64,000 nucleotides of DNA, taken from positions 145,504,001 through 145,568,000 of the forward strand of contig CM059584.1 of the NCBI GenBank assembly GCA_030407085.1, in the 5' to 3' direction. Made by a program: the position numbers and the translations under genes. This document shows positions 41,587 through 53,388 of the stretch, in pieces; within the stretch, counting starts at the first letter, position 1; every line of letters starts with the position of its first letter. Source of the stretch: Trichopria drosophilae (lineage: Eukaryota; Arthropoda; Insecta; Hymenoptera; Diapriidae). The notes under the pieces were generated by a model, which worked only from the letters and a program-made list of their open reading frames with translations, was not told the DNA's origin and did no database searches.

Positions 41587-42973
41587 GCGTGAGTGCACGA
41601 AATGCAGCACACGTGCACACACACGTGCGCGTCGAATCGTACCATACATTCACACGGGAGAGGTGGCGATGTCATTCATAAAAGCAGCTTTGAGCTTTTA
41701 CTGGCTCCATGTTTATTTATACGACGACGGCCCTGGGCTCCTTGCCCCGCATCCGCCGTGACGTGCTATTTTTTGCATTTCTGCTTTTTTAATAGAATAG
41801 GGTTTGCATCCTACGATTATCTCTATGTTGTATACCAATCGCAATTTACTCGAATTAGTGTTAAAGGCTGACTTGTGCTTTCGTGACGTCACGACACTTC
41901 ATTCATAATACGCACAAACACTCGATATCTATTTTAATTAAATCTTTTTTTTAAATCGACTTTCGATGGAATGGAGCGTCCACCATTTAAGTGATTCAAA
42001 AGAAATTAAATAATTGACGTCATATGGTGCTCATGTGCATGTACGCGTTCATGTAATCGAATTTTCCGTGCAACGTTAAATCCGAAAATCCAGAGATTTA
42101 GGTCTGAAAAATTAATCAGTATTTTATAAATGAAAGATTTTATAGGGAGGAACTTTTCTACACCGAACTTTGCTAAACTCGTGGATGTAATTTATAATTG
42201 TCAGATTATTTATTGACTTTAAACAAAAAATATAAAATTTTTCTTGAGAAATTACCAAATTGTACATAGAATCAAGCATGTTTAGTCTATTTCGGCAAAA
42301 CTAAACAAAATTCTACTAATTCAGTGGTATCCTCAACTTCAGAAAAGTTCGATTTGTATGGAAAACAATTTTTTTCGTGTAACAACAAATTCTGTGTTAA
42401 CACACTGGTCAAAACATCATACATCTATACAAACGTATATAAAAATGTCATTATTTTTTAATAACACAATTATATTTACATAAAACAGCGTCGTTAATAA
42501 ATGATGAATTACGTTGGAGTTATGTTGGCAAGTAACATTTTCCTAAATTATTTTAAAATGTCTGATTTCTTGTAAACAAAACGTTATTAATAATTTCAAC
42601 TGTTCACAATTAGTTGCAAAAACTTACAGCAGCAAAGTTAATAAATATAAAAAATTGAACAGGAATGATTGTAACATTCATCTATAATCATGTAAACTAC
42701 TAATGAAAGTAATGAAATTGTAAGTCACTGTCTAACAAACTGTAAATGTTTCTTATTAATTCGTCAAATTAAAACAATTTTAGTCTAGTTGAACTGAAAT
42801 TTATTTCCCTATTTTCATTAAATATTTTGAACATTTTTCCGAAAAATATCGAAAGAAATAAACTTGTTGATTTAGTTCAACAATTCTGTTTTAATAATAG
42901 TGTTTACAAAAATTACATTGCAAAAGCAGTTACAGAAGACCTTGAATATGTTTGCAAACATCATGCAATATAC

Positions 42974-43054
42974 TTTGGTTTAGTGTTAAGTCGTCGGATT
43001 TGTACGTCACGGTCCAGGGTTCAAATCCCGGTAGTGGTCAATTTTTTTTTTTTT
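42974..43054 (+). repeat. tRNA-like module with T-run (member d)
   Basis: TTGGTTTAGTGTTAAGTCG is A-box-like. CAGGG, the loop TTCAAAT and CCCGG form a T-arm with four of five pairs. GGTAGTGGTCA is followed by 13 Ts (43042-43054). No acceptor stem can be formed with the 5' flank. It is more diverged from members a-c. Confidence 0.5.
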
Positions 43055-44827
43055 ATTTAAAAAAAATTTCGTAAACTATTTTTCTTTAACCCTTTTGTGC
43101 ACAAGGACTAGTATACTCGTCCAAACTACATTGTTTCCAGATGGGAAAAGAAAAACTCGTACTCAGGAGGATTAATTCCGCTTCAATGTAGCATAATATC
43201 TTGATTTGCATGTTTAACAATTTTCATCATAACCTAAAAATTAATCCTTGAAAATGAATAATTATGTACGAAAATCTGTTTTTTGTTCTGCGGTACTTAC
43301 AATTGAAGTAACTTGCTCAGTCTAATGAAGAGTAATCCTTTGGAATCCTTTAATTCTCATGGAGTGAATCAATGTTATCAACCCTAATTAGGAGTAGATT
43401 ATTTACTACAAAGGACTTATAAACTACTTACTATTAAAATGAATTTTCACTCAAGATTTCCATAATTTGGGACTGGGGTTTCATTTTTATATAAGAATGA
43501 CTCCATTTTTTTATTTTATTTCAACCTAACCTTATTTATAATAAAAAATAAATGTGATATTTACCACATTTATTGTTTCAACTAATAAATCCTTACTGAA
43601 CAAAAAACGAAATATTGTTACTCTCAAAAGGGAAATTAAAAAACGGAGCAATAAAAAATGAATTACATTAGAGGTTCTAAATATGTCAAATAATTGCTCC
43701 AAATATTCATTGCACGTCTAACGCGAAAACCTTACGCAGATTAAATATCGCTCCATAATGGCGTTTAAATGAAGATTAATGCGATATTCCAAGTCGGACG
43801 AAATGTCAAAAAGGAGTTTTGTAAACCAGCCATAATTACACCAATATTTCGGAGCATCGTATTCAAACGTCAACAATTCTTTATCGCTTTTTTTTTTCTT
43901 CGATCTTTCGCGGGAAATAGCCTTTAATCGCCCGTGTAAACAAATCATTATTTCATTCACTGAGAGATCGTTACTAAGAATGCGCGCCGGAAATGGATTG
44001 AACCATACATTAAACGCTTATCAGAAAATGTCAAAATACCGAAAATAAAAGGTTAGAAATATATTTCGGAGTTTTAAACGAATCGTTCGAATTTCGATTT
44101 TGGAGCAATCTTTAGTCGACTGAAATGTCAAAACACTCAAAAGTTTAAGCAACGACTAAAATTATTATTAATGTAACTTAAAATTTGTTTTCGATTGAGA
44201 TATTGGAGTTTAAATCGACAATGAAGAAGGTATAAGAGAAAAACGTTGTATTAAATAATTAATAAGTTTGAACATTTTTCAATGTAGTTAAATGTTACGT
44301 TAACATATTTATACATGATGATAATCATAATATCCTATGCTCGAACATCTCACTCGATAAATAAGGTACTATGCAAATGAAACCGTTTTTAACAATTAGT
44401 TGTTATTTTGCAATTACTTATTAAATATTAATAAACGTAAACAAGATGACATGAAATAATACAATATAATAACGTAACAAATATTATATAATAAATGTGG
44501 TTATCATGTCACAGTTGTAAGCTTTTGTTCTTTTAACTCTTTTTAAGCACCTGTTTTGAAAAACATGAATGAAAGAAATACTCGATTGAAGAATGAAAAA
44601 ATGATGAATAACCATTACTCGAGTAAATTCTGAATGAAATTAAAAGCAATACAATGCGTTATCAATACAGAATAATCTATGTCATTAGTATAATAATCTA
44701 TATTGTTACATCCTGCCTGTGCTGATAAACATTTTAATGGACTTCACAAAAGTTATCAACTTCATTCATGAGACGAATTCTGTCTTTTTTTTAAATAAAT
44801 TTAACCCTATATTAATTAAAAACTTAC
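43055..44827. other. Probable Cbl intron sequence, no other gene
   Basis: AT-rich sequence immediately downstream of the Cbl donor site. No further Cbl exon was recognised. ORFs at 43718-43960 and 44719-44925 are not recognisable. Confidence 0.5.
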
Positions 44828-45369
44828 CGGTTGCCGAATCGTTCTTTCCAGAATTCTGCTGCATCCGATTTAGTTATACGAAACTGATCTCCAGCAAATA
44901 TTCCAGCTGGAAAAATTGCTTTTAGTTCTGACAGCATATGACTGAATACAAGGCTCAATTTCGTGAGATTTCTTCTGTAATGCAACGACTCGTCGAACAT
45001 TTTTTCCTTTCCTTCTTTAAATAGTTTGATGGCGCGTTTACACTTCCGCATCAAGTTGTTGATGAATACACAGAAATGTTCATTGTTGTGGAGCACATGC
45101 ATACGATCCTCGTACCTGCTATAGATCAATCTTAGACGCTGGTAAGTGTCGGGCAGGATATCCAGGATAAACGGAGGAGAATTTTTGAGGTTCATCCTGG
45201 GATGCTGACAGAGCTTAACAACTTTGTCCATGAGCTTCCACGTCTTGTCCAGCATCCGTTTATCCGTGGAGAGCTTCGGAGGTGTCATAGCATCCGCGAA
45301 GCGACCCTGGATCTTTTGGAAGATCGAACTGATGTGCACTGCTCGGCTGCGGCTGCTGTGGCCTGACAT
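44828..45369 (-). CDS. Cbl: Cbl E3 ubiquitin ligase, first coding exon (partial gene)
   Basis: Cbl proteins bind phosphorylated tyrosine kinases through a TKB region (four-helix bundle, EF-hand, SH2) and ubiquitylate them through a RING domain, acting at the plasma membrane and endosomes. This exon encodes about 181 residues. After a leader beginning [20 protein letters not shown], it carries the four-helix bundle, with hallmark Cbl segments [58 protein letters not shown] and [12 protein letters not shown]. The start at 45369 is the first ATG of the frame and has A at -3. The frame stays open upstream to 45543 without another ATG. The exon ends ...GGCAACCG, followed by GTAAGT (donor at 44827), leaving a phase-2 codon that falls where FGEK/T is in vertebrate Cbl. 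The EF-hand, SH2 and RING exons were not found. They should lie at lower coordinates. Confidence 0.97.
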
Positions 45370-45542
45370 CTTGGACCGCTGGACTCCCTTATAGGGAGCC
45401 CCAGTAGAAGCTAATTCAGACTGGTCGACTCCTTGGAGGTTAGGACGCTCCGACCTGGGGTGACGGGTGCAGGGTCTTCTGCGTGATCCTGGTGGTTCCT
45501 CGGAACCGAGAGTCTCGCCTACGTGGACGCTGGGATGGAGCA
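45370..45542 (-). other. Cbl: Cbl 5' untranslated part of the first coding exon
   Basis: GC-rich leader directly upstream of the Cbl ATG. Its upper end is a good acceptor on the minus strand: CTTTTTCCAG, with the exon starting at 45542. Although the Cbl frame is open through it, the encoded residues are Pro/Arg/Ser-rich and resemble no Cbl domain, so it is read as untranslated. Confidence 0.5.
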
Positions 45543-45603
45543 CTGGAAAAAGGCCAGCCGAGTGGTATTCCTGGTGCTTGAGAGCGTTTTTTCTGTCACT
45601 TAC
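45543..45603 (-). other. Cbl: Candidate 61-nt intron in the Cbl 5' leader
   Basis: On the minus strand GTAAGTGACAG begins at 45603 after CCCC, and TTTTTCCAG ends at 45543. Both sites fit GT-AG consensus, and a 61-nt intron is within the insect range. It is inferred from sequence alone. Confidence 0.4.
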
Positions 45604-46081
45604 GGGGAATCACTCGCGCACTACGTCGCTACAAGAATCGCACAGAACAAGTTTTCCCGGGGTCGAAGGTCTCGGAGATGCCGCGACGACGTCCAACTCG
45701 ACATCCTGGTGGCTACGCGACCGCCTCTTCGACTGAGCTTTTGGCCTGCTTCGCTAGTCGCCGCGGTCAACAGTTTTTCGTCTCACTTTACCTCTGACGT
45801 ACTTCCGACTTTGTCCGGCTGGCGGCGGCACCTCTCGCTTTTTGCGACTCCGAAAGTTCGAAAGACTGACGACGCAACGATGACGAAACGATGCCGATGC
45901 TAGACACGGCAGAGGCGTGAGAGGTTAGGGGTGACGATATATGTATATGTATACACAGATTACACCGGTGTGAGTCGCCATACTTTGTTACGTGTGCGTA
46001 GGTCAGAGAGAATCGAGTTTTCATCTCTGCACCTGTTACTCTCGCGCATGCGCACTCGCGACATTTTGAAAATTGGAGCAA
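45604..46081 (-). promoter_or_regulatory. CpG-rich promoter/leader region of Cbl
   Basis: This region is markedly richer in GC and CpG than the flanks. It contains the perfect palindrome GCGCATGCGC at 46044-46053, embedded in CGCGCATGCGCA, the NRF-1/Ewg recognition sequence typical of broadly expressed promoters. Transcription of Cbl most plausibly starts between about 45900 and 46050 on the minus strand. Overlapping ORFs on both strands here (45467-45903, 45788-46081) show no known protein and are read as by-products of GC-richness. Confidence 0.6.
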
Positions 46082-47635
46082 CTCTCATTTACCGAAAATA
46101 AGTAAAACTACCTATTATGGAAGAATCATTGCCAGGAATTTTAGATGTTTATCAACCTCGAATTGATACGTATGTTGATAATTAAATTATTTTTTTCTGC
46201 GTCGTTATTAGGTTATGTACAGTCGTATTTCCTACATTGGTAGTTCGGAAAATGGTGATAATTAAAAATTGTTTATATATTTGTTTAAAATCAGTGAACA
46301 AACGTTGACTTAAACATTATTATTTAGTTTTCGGTGAAATAAATTTCGAAAATGTTCACATACTCCGAACTCCGATTTCGAGTAAATATAGAACGTCAAT
46401 CTCAGTCGGTAATGCAGGAAACATTAGGTACATCAAAATTTATTAAACGCGATAGAAAAAATTAAATCGTTTAAAATAAATTCCAATTCAATGAATCAAA
46501 ATATAATTGTATGATCAAAAAATCGTTTCATGTGAATAATCACTCATAACTACTCAAATTTTTGTTTCGATAATCATTTTTTTAAGAGTTTAATGTTCTT
46601 AAATGTTTTTATGCGGTCAATACTTTTCAAATGTACTTCGTCTTTCGAGTTTATCGGATCTCGTACGTTGCATTCGATTGTATACGAAATATTGAAAACA
46701 AAATATTAATTTTTCATCAGAAGTGATACGTTTTTTAATATAGTCTGCTGAAAATTAATAATATTTCATACGATATCATTTTGTTCTGTATTCAATTTAA
46801 GAAAATATAACCTTAACATGCCTGATATCGTATTAAACTTTGGTAAATTGTAATACTAGTAAAGGATTGGAAAACGATTAACAACAAATTAGTGGCATCA
46901 ATAATCAGAAGAATTTTTTTACTTCGATGCAAATCAAATGGTTTTCTACCCAAACATATTTTTTTAAATAAGTTTTCACATCATACAATTTTTTACTCAC
47001 CACTATACACACCACTGTATAACAATAAACAAGAGAATTTAGTCAAGAAATTTAGACACAATCTACTAAAGAAACTTTAAAATGAAAGAACGGAGAAGAA
47101 TTAAAGAATTTTTATTCATTGGTAAATTTCATTTGAAAAATGAAACAAATCGAAGAATTTTTTCTAATGGTTTGAAAGTGACTTTAATGCCGCTTTGATG
47201 GCGCATTTGTTGGTAGAAAATGGATGAAAATTTACAGGATTATATGAGTTTTTAAATTATATAAGTTTTTTGCTAAATTTATTTATGTGTGCCGTTTTTA
47301 CTCGTTCGTTGCACGTGAATTTTGATGCTATAATGTAAAATATCAACATTACTACGTATAAAGAAAATGCTAGCAAGGTGCTTTTATACTGCATAGCTTT
47401 AAAAAAAGGTCTTGTTACATTCTACCATTTGAAACGATAGTACTAAGTGTTTAAAAATAAATGTACAATAATCGCGATAAGTTCTGTTTTATTCATTATT
47501 GGTTTGTGGATCTGCGGTTTTATCTAAAATTAGCAAATAATCAATGCTACAATGGTTTTTTAAAACTTGAATTCAGCACCTCTAAAAATTGCTGGTACAA
47601 ATCGGTATTTGCTTACTATTTCCTGACATTAGCTC
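46082..47635. other. AT-rich DNA upstream of Cbl, no gene recognised
   Basis: No convincing ORF or RNA gene. Short ORFs at 46892-47080 and 47461-47667 are not recognisable. Confidence 0.5.
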
Positions 47636-47960
47636 ATTATTGGCCGCCCAAGAAAATGCCAAACTAAACGCCAAGATTAGGTCAATGCCGACAGTCACTT
47701 ATATATCAAAATATCACAAGCTATGATAATTTAAAAAAAATAAATTCGCTTTCAATATTGGGCGAATCTTTGCGGTTAATGAATAACTAATCATTGGTTT
47801 TTCTTTCTGGCCAATAATGAACCAATATTGGCTGCAAGTGATTAGCAACGTCGCGATTATCTCAATGTTTTACCAATCATGGACCAATATTGGCTGTCAC
47901 CCTTGCGCCAATATCGGCTCGTTGGCGGTCAATATTGGACCATTATTGAACCAATCGTTT
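47636..47960. repeat. Cluster of CCAATATTGG-type palindromes
   Basis: CCAATATTGG occurs at about 47821 and again about 61 bases further on. Variants are GCCAATATCGGC (near 47909), GTCAATATTGGAC (near 47928), GGCCAATAATGAACC (near 47812) and ATTATTGGCC (near 47637). The spacing is irregular. It looks like a relic of a small tandem or foldback repeat rather than a promoter CCAAT cluster. Confidence 0.5.
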
Positions 47961-48583
47961 ATTTCCTATTGTGAATTAGAATTACCCTTATACAGCCCGA
48001 ATTTTGAAAAATTGATTCAGACATTTTTAATTAAATTTATACCTTATCGGCTACTTAAGGCGCGCCTATCTAAAGAGACGCCATTATATTAGGTGGCCAC
48101 AAAATATTAAACTGGTGAATGCAAATCAAACTTCAAAGAAAAAATTAAAAATGAGTTTGTTTGTTGAGGTTTTTTTACCTTCCATTAGCATTACGTATGG
48201 TTAACAACGCCGACGTAGAAAATTATGGAGCCTCTTCTTTGTTATTTTTTGTTTTTTGTGTCCATTTTTTCCATTGTCGTTTTTTCAGATTTTTGTGTTT
48301 TTTCGATTGTTTACATTTTGTCCGCTGAATTGTCTACACGGCCCTTTAGAAGTAACAGTTTTTTTCTGATATCGCATTCTTTTACAGTCAAACATGGTAT
48401 CGGGATAAAAGTATGATGTCAGATTTCTGCTGGACGCTAAAAACGGATGGCAAAAAACACGGCAGTACATTGAACCAGTTTGTCATTTAAACTTTTGTTT
48501 CGAATTCAGCTTGAAAAGTAAACGAGAATGCACTATGGTGAAGTTTCTGTAAAAAACGTTTTCCATTTTGCTTTTAAGCCGTA

Positions 48584-48829
48584 TAAGTAGTCCCCGCCCT
48601 AAGTTATACCGTCCAAAGTTATACCGCTCTCTTCCTCTCCTTCCCCCACCACATTGTTTCGCTGAGCTACACTCGCTTCACGACACACGACTCACACGCA
48701 CACACAGAAGCACTCATTGCACCGATATAAACAAAGTTACGGAAGTGGGGATAGGGAGGGGCTATAACTTTGGATTAATTTCCGCCATTATGAAAGAACC
48801 GACGGTATAACTTAGGATGGGGACTACTG
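48584..48829. mobile_element. pogo/Tigger-like miniature TIR element, ~245 bp
   Basis: The right end (reverse complement) reads CAGTAGTCCCCATCCTAAGT. The left end reads AAGTAGTCCCCGCCCTAAGT. The TIR match continues through TATACCGTC. TA follows the right end (48830-48831) and TA lies at 48582-48583 on the left. CAGTAGTCCCC is the classical start of several Tigger/pogo elements. The interior is non-coding, GC-rich at the flanks, with the repeated phrase AAAGTTATA. It is a non-autonomous element that would depend on a pogo-type transposase elsewhere. Confidence 0.8.
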
Positions 48830-48831
48830 TA

Positions 48832-51800
48832 TTTTTAACAATTTTCAAGTTCTTGTATTAAGTAGGATCCACTTTGATAATTCCGACATCTGGATTCGGA
48901 TACAAATGAAAAATGCAAGGAAATTATATTCAGAAGTGTGTCTACAAAGGAAGTTTAATTTTTAGCTCTTTATCTGACTTTTTTATTATTTTTTTATTAA
49001 TTCTAGCCATTCGCACATGTTTGATTTTTGTATTGAGTGGAAAATATGCATAGAAATAAACTATAGTAGTTTATTTCTACGTTTATTATCACGAGTCTTC
49101 AGGAATTTTATTTTATTTTTTTACCAAAAAATTTTGACAAAAATTGACGTAATATAGTTCGTCGAAAAAATTCTCAATTTTTCTTGATCAAAACACAATT
49201 TTTTTTATTAAATAATGACAAAAATCTCTGTTCCCCAAACTTTTTCAGACCATTTGGTGCTTTTATTTTAAATATCAAGTTTTTTTGCATTTACTTAAAA
49301 AAAAATCCTCCTTCGTGGGCTTCGCCCCTCAAATATGTAATTTAAGGAAGGGAAAAAATTAAAGAAAAGGCGATACATCAAGTTTCGACGGTAAAATTCC
49401 CAATTTGGAAAAAAAAGTAAACAATTGAAATCTGAGCAATTTTGAATGGCCAACACTTTTCTGTTTCATCAAACTAAAAAACCCTGCTAACATTTTTTTA
49501 AATAAAACCGTCGAAATCATTGCCACTAATATATCAGCAAAGAATGAACTGAAATTCTATTTTTATATATCTCTTTTAATTAAGAAGAATTTTCCCTAAT
49601 TATAGATAGGAAAAAGAAAAGGTTTGCAGAAAAACACAAGAATTCGCTTCGTTAAGTTTGATGAACCAAATAAAGCATTAGCAAAAGATAAGTTTTAATG
49701 GCATTAAAATAGAATCGTGATTTTTAAAACTATTGTTATTCGTTATCTGTACCTCGAAATGAGACAAGAATCTTCTTGTTAAAAATTTCATGAAAAATAT
49801 CGTTACTTAAATGTTGTCAGCTCTGAATGTTGTGTCGTCACTCCGTTCGGTACACGGGATGTTATTTGGGTATAAAATGTGTATTAGAATAAATAGAAAT
49901 CTAAGTACACTCTAAATTTATAGGAGTGGGAATTCACTCCTTCACCTGAGCGGCACTATTTTTAGTCTATAATTATTGACTTTTGACTCCAAGAAATTTA
50001 AAGAGTAACCCTATCCATTTCCATATGGTTCTTTTTTATTTTGTTTGCTTCATATTAGGTAAATTTGTAAATTAGTTAAGAGTGTCGAACTCACACCACG
50101 GTATAGTATACTAGTAGTCCTTAAATTCGAAATAAATGTTATAATTATCCTTACATTTGATATGGTAATTTTGCAGATGACAGAACTAAACTAGTTACCG
50201 AATACGATTTTTATCAGAAACTGTACAAAAATTTGTTAAGCCCACCATATACAAAAACCGTCGAAATAAAGGGTAGAGAATTTATCCTATAATGAAAAGA
50301 TCAACAATTAAATTAATGTCTACATGTTGAAACTTTTTGTTCTGTCGTGCCTTTCATGCTCGAGTTTCACTTAAAATTTTTCGAATAAACTATTTTTTTT
50401 AACTATAACGATCCCATGTGAAACTGGCAGTTGAAAAAGATCGATGTTACAGATTTTGTTCGTGAGTTTTTTCTTGATTCTGTATTATTTTTTATTTATT
50501 TTTTTTGTTTTAAAAATACGTTCCTATCTGCTTTAATAACTAATCCAATTTTATGTGTATTGATATTTCATTTTGAGGAGCTCATAGCATTTCAAAAATA
50601 CTTCATAATAAAAAAAATGTTGCATTTTTGACGGCGTAATTGGAGGAATTAAAAACATCGAAATTTCTTTTTTACTATTTTATCATTTTCGGGCCATTGC
50701 TCAAATAGTTTTGTGATTCTTTTTTAATTGAAAAAGTCCCCACTCATCGCGTTCATCATAGTATATTATGCAACTAGTGTGCAATGTTAGATTTACCGTA
50801 GAAACTGGGATACTGTGGTGGTACTATACGTCTTTCTGAATACTTTATCAGCACGCACGAAGACCGTAAATTTATGCAGGGTTGACAACAACAAAAAATT
50901 TATTTTTATTTCATTTCCGTCCTAGATAAGTAATGTACTATTTCCTCAGTCAGTTATGTGGTTTCTCGTAAAATTTTATTGAATTTCAGCGTTACAATTT
51001 GTTCTTCTTACGGGAACTATTAAAATTATAAAATTATAATTCCCCCTCCCCGCCCATTCATACAATGAGCTTCCAACACAATTTTATCAAAAATGGACTT
51101 TATTTCTTAATGTTAATACATTTTTTTCTTTTTTCGATTTGAACTCAACTTTGCGCACACAGTATTGCATAAAATATCCTATGTTTTCCGCAATCGTGTG
51201 CTAATATACTATTATCAACACAATGATTATTTACTTGTTTAATTAAAAAAGAATCACAAAATTACTCGAGTAAACGCCTGAAAATTAAAAAATAGTAAAA
51301 AATAGATTTTGACAATTTTAATATCTTCTTTAAAAAAACTGCTATAAACAACTACATGAAAACTTGCATTAATGTAGGTCTTTATTGTACCAATTCGATA
51401 TAAAAATTTCAGATTTTAAAAAATGATGTTTTCGAAATATTCACGTTTTTAGAAAAAAAACATGTTTTGACGGTTACGCCGTTTAATTTTTGTAGCTTCT
51501 GTAATCAGTTACAATAAGAAAATATTTTTCGTTTTGTTTTCCAATTAAAATTTATTGGAATAATTAATTAAAAGTAAATATAACTATTGGACAATTGAAC
51601 GTTATCCAACCTGCAACCGCTCTATTTACAATTTTTTACTCAAATTCATTCAAGGAAATAGCTTTTTCTGTTACACATTTTCCCATTCGAAATCATTAAA
51701 CTGAACAGAAACGTACTATTTTTGTACGTTTTATTTATTACGAAATCTCAACAACAATCGTTGCCTTTTGTCTAAAGAAAAACATTTAAAAAGATATGCC

Positions 51801-52290
51801 ATTGTGGTAACAGGTGTAAATTAACAATGGAAGCAATTTGTTTATAAACAAAACCAGCAAGTCTATTTCCTGGCTTCCCTAATAATGATGAACAGTTGGC
51901 AATAATAAAATCGACATTTTCTTGTCTGTAACTGATTTTTCGTAAAAAAAAAGTTTTTTTTATAGAGTATAGCATAGAGTTTTTTCTATAGAGATTTTTT
52001 TAACAATGGAACGCAATGAACGATGTTGAAAAAATAAGGCTGTGTCTAAATCCACGTATAAATCAATTTCATATATGCTTAGATTTGGCAGACAAATCGA
52101 GTAAATGCTTTCCCCCAAATTCTGTCTGCCTTCTGGGGGTCTGCCGTCCCCCAGACCCCCTGTTAGAGCTATCCTAACCTAACCAAACACATAAACCTTT
52201 GTTGCATCCGTCCCTCTTCCACTAATGCATGATATAGGAAACCCTACGCGGATATAGGCCCTCCGAAAAAATAAATCCAAAATTTATTAA
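48832..52290. other. No gene recognised
   Basis: AT-rich. The stretch 52110-52165 contains GGGGGTCTG and CAGACCCCC as a 9-bp hairpin stem, followed shortly by CCTAACCTAACC. That is two units like the arthropod telomeric repeat, too short to be telomeric. Confidence 0.45.
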
Positions 52291-52321
52291 CGTTTCAACC
52301 TTTATTTTAGGTCCTTATCAG
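52291..52321 (-). ncRNA. Hammerhead-ribozyme-like core, degenerate
   Basis: On the minus strand CTGATAA, then GGACC, a 9-nt loop, GGTT, then GAAACG. This follows the hammerhead order CUGANGA - stem II - GAAA with one change in the first core block. Such motifs occur in the terminal repeats of Penelope-like elements. Stem III and the cleavage site are not clear. Confidence 0.3.
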
Positions 52322-52774
52322 AAAATAAACAGAAATTCTGCAATTTAAAATAAAAGAAACAAAATTCTTTTTACAATAAAAAAAACTTAACTGAGTCAAA
52401 TAAATTCTTCTTGTATTTAAATTTATTTAAAAACGTATTTTTGTATTTTTCTTTTAACATTTTTTTCTTACCTTTAAAAGTCCATGAACTAGGTAAACAC
52501 TTATTATTAGTGTAAATATTTAACAATCTTGAACTGACAGTAGGGATAAAAAGTACTTATTCTGGTTGCAATAAAATATTTTATATTATATAAATAGACT
52601 TATAATTGAAAAATAAAAAATAAGTTTATATAAACTCAGTAAGAAAGACATTTATGACTTATAACAAGTAAATGGCGGTAAAAGTAAAAACGTAAACAAT
52701 AACATTGTCTAATATTCATTTTAGAAATTTTATCGAACGTTAAAAGTACAAAGATTCGATAAGAATCCCACATT

Positions 52775-52806
52775 CTGAAGATGACCCGCACGAAGAGGTC
52801 GAAACG
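52775..52806 (+). ncRNA. Hammerhead-ribozyme-like core
   Basis: CTGAAGA (fits CUGANGA), then stem II TGACC/GGTC with a ~10-nt loop, then GAAACGTT. A possible short stem III is AC/GT around GTTAA, and a weak stem I pairs ACATT with AGTGT, but the two do not fit one register perfectly. The motif is opposite in orientation to the one at 52291-52321. The likely origin is a Penelope-like element remnant. No reverse transcriptase was seen nearby. Confidence 0.4.
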
Positions 52807-53388
52807 TTAAGTTTAGTGTATTTTAAATTATTTTATTATATTGTGAGCATTCTTTTATTTTTTATGACTAAAATATATCAATATTTTATTATCAAATAAC
52901 AATCATTGGGGAAATTGAAGAAACGTCATGATATGGAAGAATTGAGAATTCGAAAGTTAACGAAAAATTTTATATTATGTCATCTTAATTACCAGATACT
53001 TATTTTTCTTTAATAAAATTTTGAATCATTGTCATAAGTCACATTAACCGTTAAATGTTCAACACAATTTTCAATATGTTTTCTTTTAGAAGTATTATGT
53101 TTTATTGCTGAAATTGCAATATTTTCATAATCAAAATTTACAATTAATTTCATAAACTACGTCATTTCAATCTAACGATTTTAATATAACTTTAAATGGT
53201 TTAATACTTGAAGGTTTAAAATCTACTTCACTAGTTTGGTTAACTAAAATATTTTATTATGAACCATTGCCGAATTTGTAAAATCAGAATAATTGATACT
53301 TGCTAACAAAACACTGCTAGAAGAATCAGAAAGCAATAATCCACTTTACTATCGCAGTAAATATTCAGAAAGAATAAAATTTAAAATG

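Noticed and set aside
45467..46081. Three ORFs of 89-126 residues on both strands upstream of Cbl
   Set aside because: They overlap each other in a CpG-rich leader, where stops are rare, and show no recognisable domain.
49918..49960. Terminal inverted repeat of the form CACTCTAAA ... GGAGTG ... CACTCC
   Set aside because: Only one end is visible. The short hairpin GGAGTG/CACTCC alone does not define an element.
52180..52192. CCTAACCTAACC as a telomeric repeat
   Set aside because: Only two units of the arthropod TTAGG type, in the middle of unique sequence.
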